Below are positions 32,847-44,667 of a DNA stretch of 64,000 nt, piece by piece (the first letter of the stretch is position 1; each line of letters begins with the position of its first letter). The stretch is taken from NCBI GenBank assembly GCA_016808115.1, contig JAEQBH010000028.1:496001-560000 (forward strand), read 5' to 3'. The stretch is from Tetrastigma voinierianum. Taxonomy: Eukaryota; Streptophyta; Magnoliopsida; Vitales; Vitaceae. The position numbers were made by a program, and so were the translations under genes. The notes below the pieces were generated by a model. The model was not told where the DNA came from, did no database searches, and saw only the letters and a list, made by a program, of their open reading frames with translations.

Positions 32847-34095
32847 TCTATTAATATATATATTAAATCACCATTTGATATTTATTGTCATTTTCTGTTG
32901 TAAACAATGGGTTTTTTCAATAAAAACAAAAACAAAAAGTTGTGTCCCACATGGAACAAAGACAAGGTTTTTTTTTTTGAGTTTATATATTAAAACCCAT
33001 TTATGGGCTTATACATGGATTGAGAAAAGTGGAGGCCTCGCGCGCACAAGGAATGGGCCAAATTCTTTTCGGGGAACTTTGAACTTTACTTTGGGACAGT
33101 GACTCAAAGAGCTTAATTGGTGACATAGAAATTCCTCCTTTAAACGAATTGTCCATCACATGTGGACAAGGGGAAAGAAGAAAGACTTTTCCGAAATATT
33201 TTTTCTATTTTCTTCTTTTTTTCCTCATGTCGGCAACGAGTAAGTAAATAATCTACTTGAATTAAAAATTCCCTCATGCAATTTTATTTCATTTGATGAT
33301 AAATTTTAAGGCTTGGAAATGAATATACCTATCAATTGTTGGGACTTTGAACATCGGATCCCTTGAGTGTCAAGTTGTAGGAACCTTGATCGTCATATTT
33401 TCTAAGCATCAGCAGCATAATGTGAACCTTGATTATATGACTTCTTAGGCATCAGCGGCGCAATGTAAACCTGCAAAAAAAGGGGCAGTCTGGCGATCGT
33501 GGATCGGCGCCTCTACGATGATTAAGTTAGCAAAAATATGGAGAGGGAGAAAATAATAGGCGCAGTTGGAATTGCTTACCTTCCCCTCGTGGGGGATCTT
33601 CCTGATTTATAAACAATGGTTTGCTAAATCTTTCTCCTATCTCGGGAAGGAAACTCTATTTTTAGGGATAAATTTGTTTTTCCTTATCAAATACTAATTC
33701 TTCCTTGTCAGGGATTATCCTTCCTTTATCCAGGATTATCTCTCTAAGAAGTAAGGGATTCGGAAGTTGGAAAATTTTGTTGATAATATTGCTTTCGCGG
33801 ATATAAATTTTATATTTTGTAAAATAAAGTTTCTTTGAAATACTTATAGTTTATTCTCATATACTTAAAATATTATACAAAATAAATTATTATATTTATA
33901 TTTATATATTTTTATTTTATTCTAAATTATTTTTCATCATAATATTTTTATTTTATTAAAAATAATTATTTAATAACTATTCTTTTTTATAAACAACTAT
34001 TTTATATTTTTCATGATAGAAAACTAATATTCTTAATAATTATAAAATAACATGATTATTAAAATTTAAAATAAAAACGAGCTGAGAAGTGGACC
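32847..34095. other. no gene seen; LTR-like debris
   Basis: 33,360-33,780 contains a repeated phrase (AACCTTGAT...TTCTAAGCATCAGC and TTCTTAGGCATCAGC) and GATC/GGGATTATCC-rich sequence reminiscent of LTR U5 regions. 33,800-34,080 is nearly pure A/T. Nothing definable. Confidence 0.3.
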
Positions 34096-35165
34096 CAGTG
34101 GGATTTGCGGGGCCAGTCCTATTTGTAGGCTGTCGGGTTTGACGATAGGCCACTAGTTTTATTTAGGTCTTTTTATTTTTCTCGGCTGACCACTCAAAAT
34201 GGGCCAAAGTGGGTCGAGTCCATCGAGGTCGAGGGCTTGATATTCTACCTCTAAATCTCACATTGATTAAAAGTGAGATTTGCTTCCACCCCCTAACCTA
34301 TAAAAAGGCATTTGATGCTTTGTAATATTCGTACCTCTTCCCCATCTACTTTAGAGTATTGTGGTATTGCCCAATTGCTTGAGTATTTACTTTTTGGTTC
34401 AATTTCTTAGGAAATTGATTTATGGCCCAAAGTTTGTAATTCTCTTGGATTAAAGGAAGTTTTAATGACGCCAAAATAAATATTTATAAGATCTAGAACA
34501 AATTCTTTGTTCTCTTTCTTTTTGCCTTTAGTTATTTGCTTGTTAGCATTATTTTGATGCATTGACACGGCAGTACACATCTATGGCTGTTACATATGAG
34601 GCCAAAACTTGGTGTTGGTTATGGGGATAGCCAGAGTTCCATAAGAACATGATTCGCATACATTTTATCTCATAAAGAGTTGATATAATCTTAGCCGCTG
34701 TTATAGGTTATCTATTGGTGCAGTAGGTTTTGAGCTTGTCTGAAAGGCTCTCGCCTGTTTTTTGACTTCATGAAATACTTCACAAACCACTGGGTGGTCA
34801 TCCAAAAAAAGAGGAAGAAAAGAGATAAAGTAGCCACCATGTTAAAGGGATTGGAAAATAGTATGGTATTGAATGGAGTGCGTAATTATTTCCACCTTGG
34901 TGTTGAGTGGTAAAATTAATTTAGACTATTGGATGATTATAGAAAGTTGATTTCAAAGTTTACTCCAATAGTTTATTGAGTTTACATATTTAGGTAATAT
35001 TGAAATACAAAGCATAATATAATAAACAAAAAGAGTAAATCTATTAGGCCATTAGTCCTAATTTTAAAATTTTTCATAGTCCATGACTTCAATTGATAGA
35101 AAAAAAAATAAAAAATCACAAAGTGCAATTATGTTGGAATTATGTTTGGGTAATCCTTACTTCAA
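34096..35165. other. no gene seen; possible LTR with TATA box
   Basis: CCTATAAAAAGGCATTTG at 34,296-34,313 looks like a plus-strand TATA box followed by an LTR-style leader. No paired repeat or primer site was found. Confidence 0.3.
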
Positions 35166-35173
35166 ATTCTTAT

Positions 35174-35373
35174 TGTTGGGAAACTTTATGGACCTTTTTC
35201 CTATCCATACTGATATGATAATACCATTTGATAAATTCTTATTGAGTTTTATTTTGAGTTTCTCCCTCAAAAGGCCTCATATCAATCGGATGTTGTCCAT
35301 ACTTATAAACTCATAAGTCTTCCCATTCTGAAACGATGTGGGACTTTTAGAGACTTTGAATGCACACCTAACA
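35174..35373 (-). repeat. TRIM-2 3' LTR
   Basis: On the plus strand, TGTTGGGAAACTTTATGG to GCACACCTAACA. Shares GGATGTTGTCCATACTTATA with the other copy. Confidence 0.75.
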
Positions 35374-35552
35374 ATCCTCCCTTCGAACACAGTTCCACTA
35401 AGCTCCCCTCAAACCAGGATTTTTCTTGATTTTCATTATGTTCGCACACACGCCTTACATGAAGCACCACTTGTTAGGGTTCACCGCTCATCACACTATT
35501 TTGTTTGGTAACCATCAACACGGTTAAGCCTAAACCAAACTTTGATATAACA

Positions 35553-35756
35553 TGTTGGGAAACCTTATGGATCTTTTCCCTATCCACATTGATATAATAT
35601 TCTACATTTTAAGCCTAAGCCCTCATGGTTTTGTTTTTGGGTTTTTCCCTTAAAAGGCCTCATACCAATTGGATGTTGTCCATACTTATAAACTCATAAG
35701 TCTTTCGATTCCTAATCGATGTGGGACATTTAGGGACTTTGGGCGCATACCCAACA
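35553..35756 (-). repeat. TRIM-2 5' LTR
   Basis: On the plus strand, TGTTGGGAAACCTTATGG to GCGCATACCCAACA. Contains CGATGTGGGACATTTAGGG, the TCCCACATCG motif frequent in plant TRIMs. Confidence 0.75.
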
Positions 35757-37189
35757 CTAATATATACTTTATAACTTACATTCCATTTATATAAGATTTT
35801 TTAGAGTTAAATAGAAATTGAATAATGTAAGTAAATATAGAGAGTTGTGACAAGTATAATAACTTTAGTAGAAATGGATTTTTGAGATTGAATATTTAAG
35901 CATTGCTTGAGAGTGCTTAGTGTTAACAAGAAGACTCAAGTACACTTATTCGGTTCCTTAGCACTCCACAAATAAGTTCGCATATAACATTGCTTGAAAA
36001 ATTGATTGCATATAAGTATATATATGATGTATAATTTTGATAAATATTTCTTATACTTACAATAAGTTTATTTTAGAGTGCTATTATTGCATTATACCAA
36101 TGTTATTAGATAATATTTGCTAGTTAAACAAAATGATATGAAAACATATTATGTGGAAAATATTTTATGAATAGCTAGAGGTGATGAAGAATAATGATAG
36201 TAATTAGGGTGAATATAATTTTCATTAATGTACATTTAGCTCAATCACTTGAAGATTATATTAAAATTAGATTTGAACCGGTAAAGAAAAAAAATTACAA
36301 ATGGTATTTAGTGATAAAATCATAAATCAACTACCAAATTAACAAAAACATAAAATTTGAAAAGGCATAGGCATATATGACCCAGAAAAAGAAATATAAA
36401 GTAAAAAGCATTAATCAACCAATATTACAACTTCTTTCATTTAGGTTACAACTTACAAATAACAAAACCACCTAAAGAAAAATAACATGCCAACATTTCA
36501 GATATAGAGTTCCCAGACACTAATACCAAAAGAAGGCCTTATTGTGGAGAATTCACTATTGTATTCAATCTGAAAGAAGTAAAAACATATAATTAGCTCC
36601 AATGTAAGCAAAATATAGATTTATGTGTCATAATTAGCTTCGAAGAGTTGAAAATATTTACAAATTTCCTCAATCCTCATTTTTAATGAATCAAACTTAG
36701 AGGTTGATTATCTTATGCATTGTATTAAGGAACTTAATTATAGCAAGAGAAGAGAAACAACTTATGTTCATATGCATAGCTCAAGGTCTAGAAATATGCC
36801 TCTTAATATAACATGATTCAAACATGTAAAGCAATATACTTTTAGTAAAATCTACATCCACCAAGACCATAATTCAATTTCTTTGTTTCAATTCCATAAT
36901 TTAAGAAATCCATTAATAAAATATAAACATTAAAAGATTAGTAGGATAACAAATTGAAGCCATATATATACCTTCTTTTTGCATTACTTTGCAGTGAAAT
37001 TCATGTTAGCTTCTTTTTGCATGATGTTTGGTACTTTAAAGCCCTACTTTAAAGCCCTCTGCAAAATAGTTGAATTCATTGTGACGATAATCATAACATA
37101 CCAAAAAATACAATGAAATAAAAATTAAAAAAAAAAGAAGTGGAAAGGAAAAAGAATATATAAGAAATGATGTAAGATAAGTTACCTTT
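35757..37189. other. no gene seen
   Basis: AT-rich sequence downstream of the receptor-like-protein pseudogene on its strand. It may include that gene's 3' untranslated region next to 37,190; no signal was identified. Confidence 0.4.
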
Positions 37190-39567
37190 TCAACCATGAA
37201 CTCGAATTCTCTCTATCTTCCTTTTCAAATGAGCCATATTGATTACCGTGAAGACATATATCTTATCTCTGGTTTCATCAACGAATTGAAAATAAGCATG
37301 CCTCCATGACTTGTTTAGAGGCTAAGCTTGCCATACAACCCCGAAATCCTTGGAAGCCCGATCCGTGCTTATGAAGAACCATGTCATGTACCGACCATCT
37401 TCATCTTCCTCCTTATCTTGATCATTTCTATGATTTTGATCATTGGGAGTGGAGCAATTGGTTGACAATGGAAGCCCACAAAGTCAGGTTTGCCTCGCTA
37501 AATGGATGGATCATTGAATGTGGAGAACTGGTTGGTTGTTGGAATGGGTCCTGAGAGGAGGTTATGCGACAAGTTCAAATGGTTCAATGAGGTTATCGAA
37601 GGCATGCTCGGAGGAATGGGGCTTGAAAGGCGGTTGCACGAGAGGTCAAGAGTTTCTAGGCCTTGCATGGCTCCAATCTTTTGAGGTATGTTCCCAGTCA
37701 ATTGGTTTTGGGACAAATTCATTGTACCTGAATTAGATAGATCGAGTGATTCCTTCCCGGGATCTCTCCGCGCCAAGTTATTGCTAGAAAGATCTATCAA
37801 ATTCACAATTGGCAATATGCTTTCGAATTTCATATCTTGTCCCTTCACTACTAGCTCCATGTGATCAAAGTACGAAATGAATGACTCATTAAGTTGTGTG
37901 CCTAATAAGATCACATAAGTTAAAGCAGTCAAATTGGTTAAGCATTTTGGGATGGATCCTGATAAATTGTTAAGTGCAAGATCCAAAATGTGGAGCTGAA
38001 AGCCAACACAATTTCTTAGGAATATCTCTGTCAACATGTTGCCTCTTAGGCATTTGCCTAATGATGACATTCTTTCTCCTATCCCGTTTGGGTATCTCAC
38101 GAAGGCTTTGTTTCCGAGATCGAGGAGTGAAACCGCGTCTGGTCTATGAGCTTGAAGGATTGGCAAATGGAACATTTGTCGTTCAATTTCAGTAAGTCAA
38201 CATTTGATATTAGAACACGCAGTGAGGATTTCACGGTTGTTCTTTGGAGCTGAATATAGTAAGATTGTCGAGTTAGTGCGAATCATTCGATTCTTTGGAA
38301 TTTTCCACACAAATGATTGTTAAAAATATAAACGAACCCTTCGGTTTACTCATTGATAGGGGATCTTGCCATTTAACAAGTTATTAGAAAGATCGGATTG
38401 CAATCTTGATGAATCCCCGATGTTCAAGGGTGGACCTGAAATAGATTGTTTCCCAAAGCGACCATTTCACATTAAACTACATAGAGTCGGCCCCGGCAGG
38501 TTGAAACTCAAATCCACAAACAATGCTGCTCGGCTAAAGGATAATGAGTTGGGAAGCTTTCCATACAATTGGTTACTAGAAAGATCTAACCATTCAATAT
38601 CTAGGGTCCAAAGCCATTTTGGTATTGTATCTGAAATCCCCACATTTTTTAAAACTATCTTCTCAAGTCTCTTTGGAGTTCTAAGCCAACCAGGGAACTT
38701 GGGAGATACATAAGCGATTGGAAATATCGATATACTTGAGGCCCCGAAGGAGGAATCCGTGCAGTGTCACATGAAAACGGAAAGACCGCTTTTAGGGAGA
38801 TAAATGCAAAGAGAAATATTCCAGTTTTGTAAGATTAATGAAATGAATTTCAGATAATACCCCTTCCCAAGAATTGCCATCAAGAGACAACTCTGTTAGC
38901 TCCCTTAATTGTCCCATACTTTCAGGAATAGTCCCATTCATTAGGTTGAATGACAAGTCAAGTCTTTTCACGGGGGAAAAGTTTCCAATCCATGTTGGAA
39001 TTGGACCTGAAATGGAGTTTTCACTCATATTAAGACACTCTAACTTGGTAAGGTGTTGAATTGAATTGGGCAAGGGACCATTAAAACTACTGTAGCTTAA
39101 GTCCAAATATCTTAAATTGTTGAAGTTTCCTAATGAATCTGGCAACTGTCCACTGAGCCAATAGTTGTAACTCAAGTATAACTCTTCCAAGGCATTATTA
39201 CAGCAGATTGATAAACCATTCATCAATTCAATTCCTTCACTTCCAATATCATTGCTTGAGAGATCTAAGGTCACCAAGTTTGGAAGGCTTTGCAAGTTCA
39301 CATGGGGAATAGAACCTCAAATTATTTATCATTTAAAATAAAGATCTCTAAGGGTAGTGATGTTAAACAACCAACCGGAGTAAAGTAGTATTAAAAATCG
39401 TTGTAGGAGGGTCGAGGACGAAAGAGAAGTTAAATTAACAAACGGATTGAGGTCAGAGTAGTGAGGGAAGTCATTGAGTTCACACTCGGACAAATGTAAT
39501 TCTAACAAAGATGGAAGCATGTTTACAGCTTGCGTCCAATTTGGGGTTACTTTACTAAGGTCCACAG
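37190..39567 (-). pseudogene. receptor-like protein (LRR-RLP, EIX/Cf-like), truncated pseudogene
   Basis: Minus strand, from the right: VDLSKVTPNWTQAV at the retrotransposon edge, then LPSLLELHLSECELNDF, a run of extracellular LRRs (39,301-38,792: LVTLDLSSNDIGSEGIEL, LRYLDLSYSSFNGPLP, VKRLDLSFNLMNGTIPESMG), more LRRs in shifted frames (38,700-38,370: IEWLDLSSNQLYGKLPNSL), then 38,175-37,498 with LHILDLALNNLSGSIPKCL, DHMELVVKGQDM, LETLDLSCNRLSSPIPPSM and the GPIPTTNQFSTFNDPSI end motif. Beyond, with frameshifts, come an acidic stretch DKEEDEDGRYMTWFF, a degraded membrane segment and the short cytoplasmic tail SWRHAYFQFVDETRDKIYV, ending IERIRVHG with a stop at 37,190. There is no kinase, as in RLPs. 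The N-terminal third, with the signal peptide, is missing at the copia element. Confidence 0.88.
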
Positions 39568-39893
39568 TGTTAGGAAATTAACATAGAAAATCTTCCATTT
39601 ATAGAAGACATATTCTGTGCATAACGGTTTTCCTTGTATAACGGTTTTCCTTTTGTATTCCTAAATTGTAGTTATATTGATTGGTGATTGCTTAATTATA
39701 GGAGAGACTAATGTGTAACCTAAGCTTAATTATAGGAGAGACTAATGTGTAACCTAAGCTTGAGTGGAGAGACTAATATGTAACCTAAAAGCAATTATAG
39801 GAGAGACTAATGTGTAACTAAGTCTATCTATATAAACTCAGCCCCTTGACCTTCGATGAAAAGTAGTTCGACCCGATTCTCTTTTCCTTTTCA
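39568..39893 (+). repeat. copia 5' LTR
   Basis: Starts TGTTAGGAAATTAACATAG and ends TCTTTTCCTTTTCA. It contains about four copies of a ~33-bp unit (ATTATAGGAGAGACTAATGT then GTAACCTAAGC) at 39,697-39,820, and TCTATATAAACTC at about 39,828 as a TATA box. Confidence 0.9.
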
Positions 39894-39907
39894 TGGTATC
39901 GGAGCGG
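39894..39907 (+). other. copia primer-binding site
   Basis: TGGTATCGGAGCGG directly abuts the LTR; it differs by one base from the common initiator-tRNA-Met-complementary sequence. Confidence 0.8.
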
Positions 39908-39980
39908 AACTAAAATCCACGACCATTGTAGCAAAGACTTACCTTCTCGTGCAAAGAATCTCTCATCCTTTCTAGCCACC

Positions 39981-40985
39981 ATGAATGATTTCCGAACATC
40001 AAAATCAGACGCATCAAAGTCCGACCCTCAAACCCTTATTTCACTCTCACCACTCGATCATCCGTAGTTTGGTTTTGATTTCAAACCCCCGAATTCAGAT
40101 AACTACTGCCTTGACGCAGCAATGACCTTGGCTTTGAATGCCAAGAATAAATCGGTTTTGTCAATGGCAACCATCAAGGCGCCTTCTAAGAAACTCATCC
40201 TCGATGACCATGCAACTCGTCACGCTGCGAATGATATGGTGCATTCCTGGATCGTTAACACTCTCAATCCTGAAATTTCAAACTCTGTAATCTATTATAC
40301 AACTGCTCATGAGGTTTGGGAAGATCTTCGTAAGCGATTCTCTCCAAGCAATGCACCTCACATATTTGAGATCCAGCGAGAAATTGCCTACCATCGATAA
40401 GAGCAGCTTTCTATCTCAATTTATTACACAAAACTCAAGTGCTTTGGATGAACTACTGCATTAATGATGCGCTGCTTGCACAACAGATGAACAAAGATTG
40501 ATGCAATTTCTAATGGGGTTGAAATCTTACAAACAAGTAATTGTAAGGGTATACTTCTCATGAATCCTTTTCCTTCTATCCTTCAAGCATATTCCTCTGT
40601 GTGCCAAGAAGAAAAACAAAGGCTTCTAAGTGCGACACACACAACTGCATATTCTAATTCCAGCGCTGCCATGGCCATAAGGAGCAATCAGATGAAAAAC
40701 AATTCTGTTGGGAATGCAAGGTCATATTGTTCAGACCACTTCTACAGCGGTTCACAAGATTCACGAAGGTTTGATCAAAACAAACGCAGTTCAGGATCTT
40801 TCAAAGGACGACCAAATACACTTATCATGAGGATACGTGGACACTTTGTCGAGAAATGTTATCGCTGCACTGATATCCCCGGACACCCAAAGGCAAGAAC
40901 AAGTTCCATTTTTAACCGCCACAAGAATACTTCTGTGGCTAATCAAGTTTCTGATGGTGCAAACAAAGATGATGGGAAATCAAGA
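39981..40985 (+). pseudogene. copia gag region (broken)
   Basis: Starts MNDFRTSKSDASKSDPQTLI at 39,981. A stop at about 40,064 precedes NYCLDAAMTLALNAKNKS, SWIVNTLNPEISNSVIYY and HEVWEDLRKRFSPSNAPHIF (40,110-40,400), the UBN2-type gag core. Beyond another stop, QRLMQFLMGLK-like sequence (about 40,498) and NPFPSILQAYSSVCQEEKQR follow. A zinc-knuckle remnant HFVEKCYRCTDIPGHPKART lies at about 40,840-40,905. The product would package the element's RNA. Confidence 0.8.
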
Positions 40986-43900
40986 GCGACCGGAATCGTA
41001 TAATAACTCAAATGTACTTCGGGCCCTCTAAAATGACAAAGATGAAGGTACAAGTTCTCAGCAAATACAAATGCTTACAGCAAACCAGTTTGTCTAAAAT
41101 TTCTTCTCCTCATCGGGATCATCAAGTGAAGTGTAATGATCATATCTCTTCATCTCCAAAGTTTGCTTCACATGAAGATAAAATATTTCATTACCTCCCG
41201 TATTGTCGCCAGCCGGAGAAAAGGTTAACATTTCCGCCAAGGGATCCTCGCGCTTAAACCTCGTTTATTATCTGCGTGATGTATTATGTGTACCTACATT
41301 CAAAATCAATTTAATGTCAGTTAGTCGGCTGACAAGAGACTTGAATTGTTCAATGACATTTTTCCTCATCGTGTGTTTTGCAGGATCCGCTACAAGGAGG
41401 ATGATTGGCGAGTAAGCAACGTGATGGATTGTATTACTTAGCAGTGTTAACAACAAGGAAAATCGGGACCACTTCTCATTCATCACCAAACCACTAACCA
41501 ACCTGCAACCTCACCACCTCATCTACTGATCTATGGCATAGTCGTTTAGGGCATATTTCCCATTCTTGTCTGAGTTTCATTGCTAAGAACTTTTTAGAAT
41601 TTTCAATTCAATCTAATAACGCTTGCCCTATTTGTCCTTTGGCAAAGCAACATCGTTTACCTTTTGGTACTAGTGAAATCTCATCAAAAACCATTTGATC
41701 TATTCATTGTGACATTCGGGGGTAGTTATAAATATCTTTCAATTTCTCAAGCATAATATTTCCTTACTATTGTTGATGATTACACGCGCTTCACTTAGAT
41801 TTTTCTAATGAAACATAAAGATGAAGCACAACCTCTTATAAAACATTTCTTTAGTTATGTTTCCACTCAATTTGAATCTCATATCAAAAAATTTTTAAGT
41901 GACAATGGTGGAGAATTCCTTTCACTCCAATCCTTTTTCAAAGATAATGGTGTTCTTTTCCAGCACTCTTGTGTTTACACGCCCAACAAAATGGGGTGGT
42001 GGAACGCAAACACCGCCACATTTTACAAGTTGCACGAGCCTTGAAAATTCAAGCTCAACTCCCTAATCAATTTTGGGGAGAATGCGCTCACCGCCGGGCC
42101 CATATCATCAATCGCTACTCACCCGTTCTTTCAAACACCATTCGAACGCCTTTACTCGAAACCACCTCTGTATCACCTGCGGTGTTTGGTTGTCTCATTT
42201 ATGCTACTGCCAATGTCCATGTTTCCTATAAGTTCGACTATCAGGCTATTATCAGATCTTCATTGGTTATCCCGTCGATGTTTATAAATGTTCAATCTAT
42301 TCACCAATAGGATGTACATTTTCATGAAAAAATCACTTTCCTTATGCTTCCTCCGAGTTTGTCCTCCCTCCCTCTAATTCTTGCTATTCTCAGCCCAATT
42401 CCTACTCCAATTCACGACCTAGCCTCTTCTTTTGTCGCACCCAATTCAGACACACCCACTTCTGTTTCACCCGTCTCTTCCCCCACAATTTCTAATCTCC
42501 CCTCCCTCCATGATGAGCATCCCACTGCAGCTCCCCTCAAAACCTACACTCGCCGCCCTAAGGATGCACCTTCATGCCCGCTAGCCATTCCAGCGCCTAC
42601 ATCATCCCTTCCTTCATCCCCGTCTTTACTTCCTTCTTTCATCCACTCCTCCGACTCCATCCCCAACTCTACCTAGCTAGCCACAACTGTCCCAACCGAG
42701 CCCTTCGCCACTCCCGCCGCCCCATAATCCACCATCGAAACTAGCTGTGGATTTATGTATGCTCACCTCACGCACGCTTGCTCCGACCAATCTCCTTCCT
42801 TGCTTCCAGGTCCGACTACAGGTACACGTTATCCCTTGGCCAATTATGTTTCATATCACCACTACTAACCCCGCACATTGCCTTTTTTATCATTTCAAAT
42901 CGGGCCAAGTCACGTAGCCCAAAATTATTCAAGTCGCCCCTCCATCCCCGACGGCGTGAGGTACGCGGTCCGAATCAAGCAGCCCTTCGTGCTAATGGCA
43001 TTGACTCTCACATCTCTTCCGGCAGGGAAGACGTCGATAGGTTTTCAATGGGTCTATAAGATTAAACATCGCTCCGATGGATCGATTGAGCGGCTACAAA
43101 GCCCGATTAGCTGCCGCGTTCACAATCGAGGGTGTCAATTATCGTGATACTTTCTCCCATTGCCAAAATCATCACCGCTTTGCCGCCTCCTGCCTCGGGC
43201 CGCCGCCGGCAGGTCTTTCACCAATCGATGTTAACAACGCCTTCCTTCACGACAATCTTCATGAAGAGCTTTACATGTCACCACCGCCAGGGCTTCTGAG
43301 ACAAGGGGAGGACAACTTGGTGTGTCGATTACATAAGTCATTGTATGGCTTGAAGCAAGCATCTCGGCAGTGGTTCTCAAAATTCTGGTTATCTGAGTTA
43401 GTGTGGTATGTTCAATCTAGAAATACTACTTTATCCACTAGGAACATAAGGCAAGTCCTTCACCGCCTCTCTGATGTATGTTGATGATATTTTTGATTAA
43501 TGGAAATGATCCCGTGAGTATTGTCAGTAATCAAGAAATTCTCGTGATATCAATTCTCATCATCTGCGATTCAAGTATTTCCTCGGCATTGAAGTATCTC
43601 TTCTAAGAACGGGATTTTCATTTCCTAACGAAGTATGCTTTAGAAATCATTAAGGATGCTGGGATTGTTAGGAAGCACACCTATTGATACTCCCATGGAG
43701 CTGAGGTTTGAAATTGGTATGACAAGCATTTACTCAAAGATCCTATCATTATAGAAGGTGGTCGTAGATTGATATATTCATCGCCTTAAGGCTCTGTGAT
43801 ATTACATATTCTCAGACATGTACTAAGGTGTTTATGCATCAGCCTTGTAAGCTTCACATGGAGGCAAAGATCATGGTCAGGCGCTATCTTAAGAATGCAC

Positions 43901-44335
43901 TCGCCAAGGGATTGTTCTTCTCCTCAAATACCGACAGTCATGAGCCTTATTGCGGATCTCGGGATTGCAAGATGCCAATCACTAAAGATCGACCATGTGT
44001 TACTCGTGGTCTCTCGCCCCTCATTAGTCTCATGGAGATCAAAACGCTTAAAATCGCGGTCGCTTTACGGCTGCATTATCGTATACGACAGTGCTTTGTT
44101 GTGAGTTAACTTAGCTACATACCTCTCAAAGATATTCGGGAGTATCAGATCCAACCCGCATTGTTATATCAAGGATAACAAAGCCGCATTGCATATCGCA
44201 GCAAACCCAGCCTTCTATGATGATTCAGGTATTACTGAAATTGATTGTCATTACATCCGAGATAAGATCTGGGCGATGGATCCGCTTGCTACAAGATTCG
44301 GGTGGAACTCGCACATCAATCGCGTGATGTCTTGA
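40986..44335 (+). pseudogene. copia pol region: protease, integrase, RT, RNase H (broken)
   Basis: Integrase N-terminal zinc region at about 41,531-41,580 reads LWHSRLGHISHSCL, then NACPICPLAKQHRLPFG. The integrase core shows TIVDDYTRFT (about 41,769), FLSDNGGEFLSL (about 41,894) and, after a frameshift, QQNGVVERKHRHILQVA (41,980-42,030), so D, D and E are visible. A Pro/Ser-rich linker spans 42,344-42,676. RT reads WVYKIKHRSDGS (43,050), ERL/GYKARLAAAFTIEGVNY, IDVNNAFLHDNLHEELYM, LHKSLYGLKQASRQWFSKF and the active site MYVDDIF (about 43,472-43,492) after a frameshift. RNase H C-terminal sequence DNKAALHIAANPAF and EIDCHYIRDKI is at 44,165-44,270. Frameshifts and stops separate the domains. 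The protease active site is not clearly readable. Confidence 0.85.
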
Positions 44336-44415
44336 CTAAATCTTCGGGAAAAGATGTCTCATTTCTATGATTTGCAAGTCGAGTACTGACATCCACTCTC
44401 CAACTCGAGGGGGAG

Positions 44416-44667
44416 TGTTAGAAATTAACATAGAAAATCTTCCATTTATAAGACGATATGTGCATAACCCGCTTTCCTCAGATAACAAGCCTCTTTGTAT
44501 TCCTAGATCAGAGTTATATTGATCGTGATCGCTTAATATAGAGAGACTAATGTGTAACCTAAGCTTAATTATAGGAGAGACTAATGTGTAACCTAAGTCT
44601 ACCTTCTGTATTAATCCTTCCTTGACATCAATGAAAAGTAATTCAGCCAATTCTCTTTTCCTTTTCA
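44416..44667 (+). repeat. copia 3' LTR
   Basis: Starts TGTTAGAAATTAACATAG and ends TCTTTTCCTTTTCA. It has two copies of the internal repeat where the 5' LTR has about four, and its TATA region is altered. The preceding CTCGAGGGGGAG is the polypurine tract. Confidence 0.9.

Larger units (their letters stand above)
35174..35756 (-). mobile_element. TRIM (second, TGTTGGG...CCCAACA type)
   Basis: Two direct repeats of about 200 bp flank 179 bp of non-coding sequence. The second repeat begins TGTTGGG and ends CCCAACA; the first ends CCTAACA. On the minus strand the base run after the right-hand LTR reads TGTTATATCAAAG, a diverged tRNA-Met-type primer site, and GAAGGGAGGATTG before the left-hand LTR is a purine-rich tract, so the element points left. 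Flanks CTTAT and CTAAT match at 4 of 5 positions. It has no coding capacity. Confidence 0.75.
39568..44667 (+). mobile_element. Ty1/copia LTR retrotransposon (decayed)
   Basis: The left LTR (39,568-39,893) is followed at once by TGGTATCGGAGCGG, a tRNA-Met-type primer site. Gag starts at 39,981 and pol continues in the copia order: zinc knuckle, protease, integrase, RT, RNase H. A purine tract GAGGGGGAG precedes the right LTR (44,416-44,667). All frames are broken. The LTRs differ in length (326 against 252 bp), mainly through repeat copy number. The flanking pentamers (CACAG, ATAAA) do not match, so a target duplication is absent. The left edge cuts the RLP pseudogene exactly; the right flank does not continue that gene. 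Confidence 0.88.

Noticed and set aside
37502..37736. Plus-strand frames over the RLP C-terminal region
   Set aside because: Antisense shadows of LRR coding sequence on the minus strand.
42344..42676. Pro/Ser-rich 110-codon frame considered as a separate gene
   Set aside because: It is the variable linker between integrase and reverse transcriptase of the copia pol region and belongs to that pseudogene.
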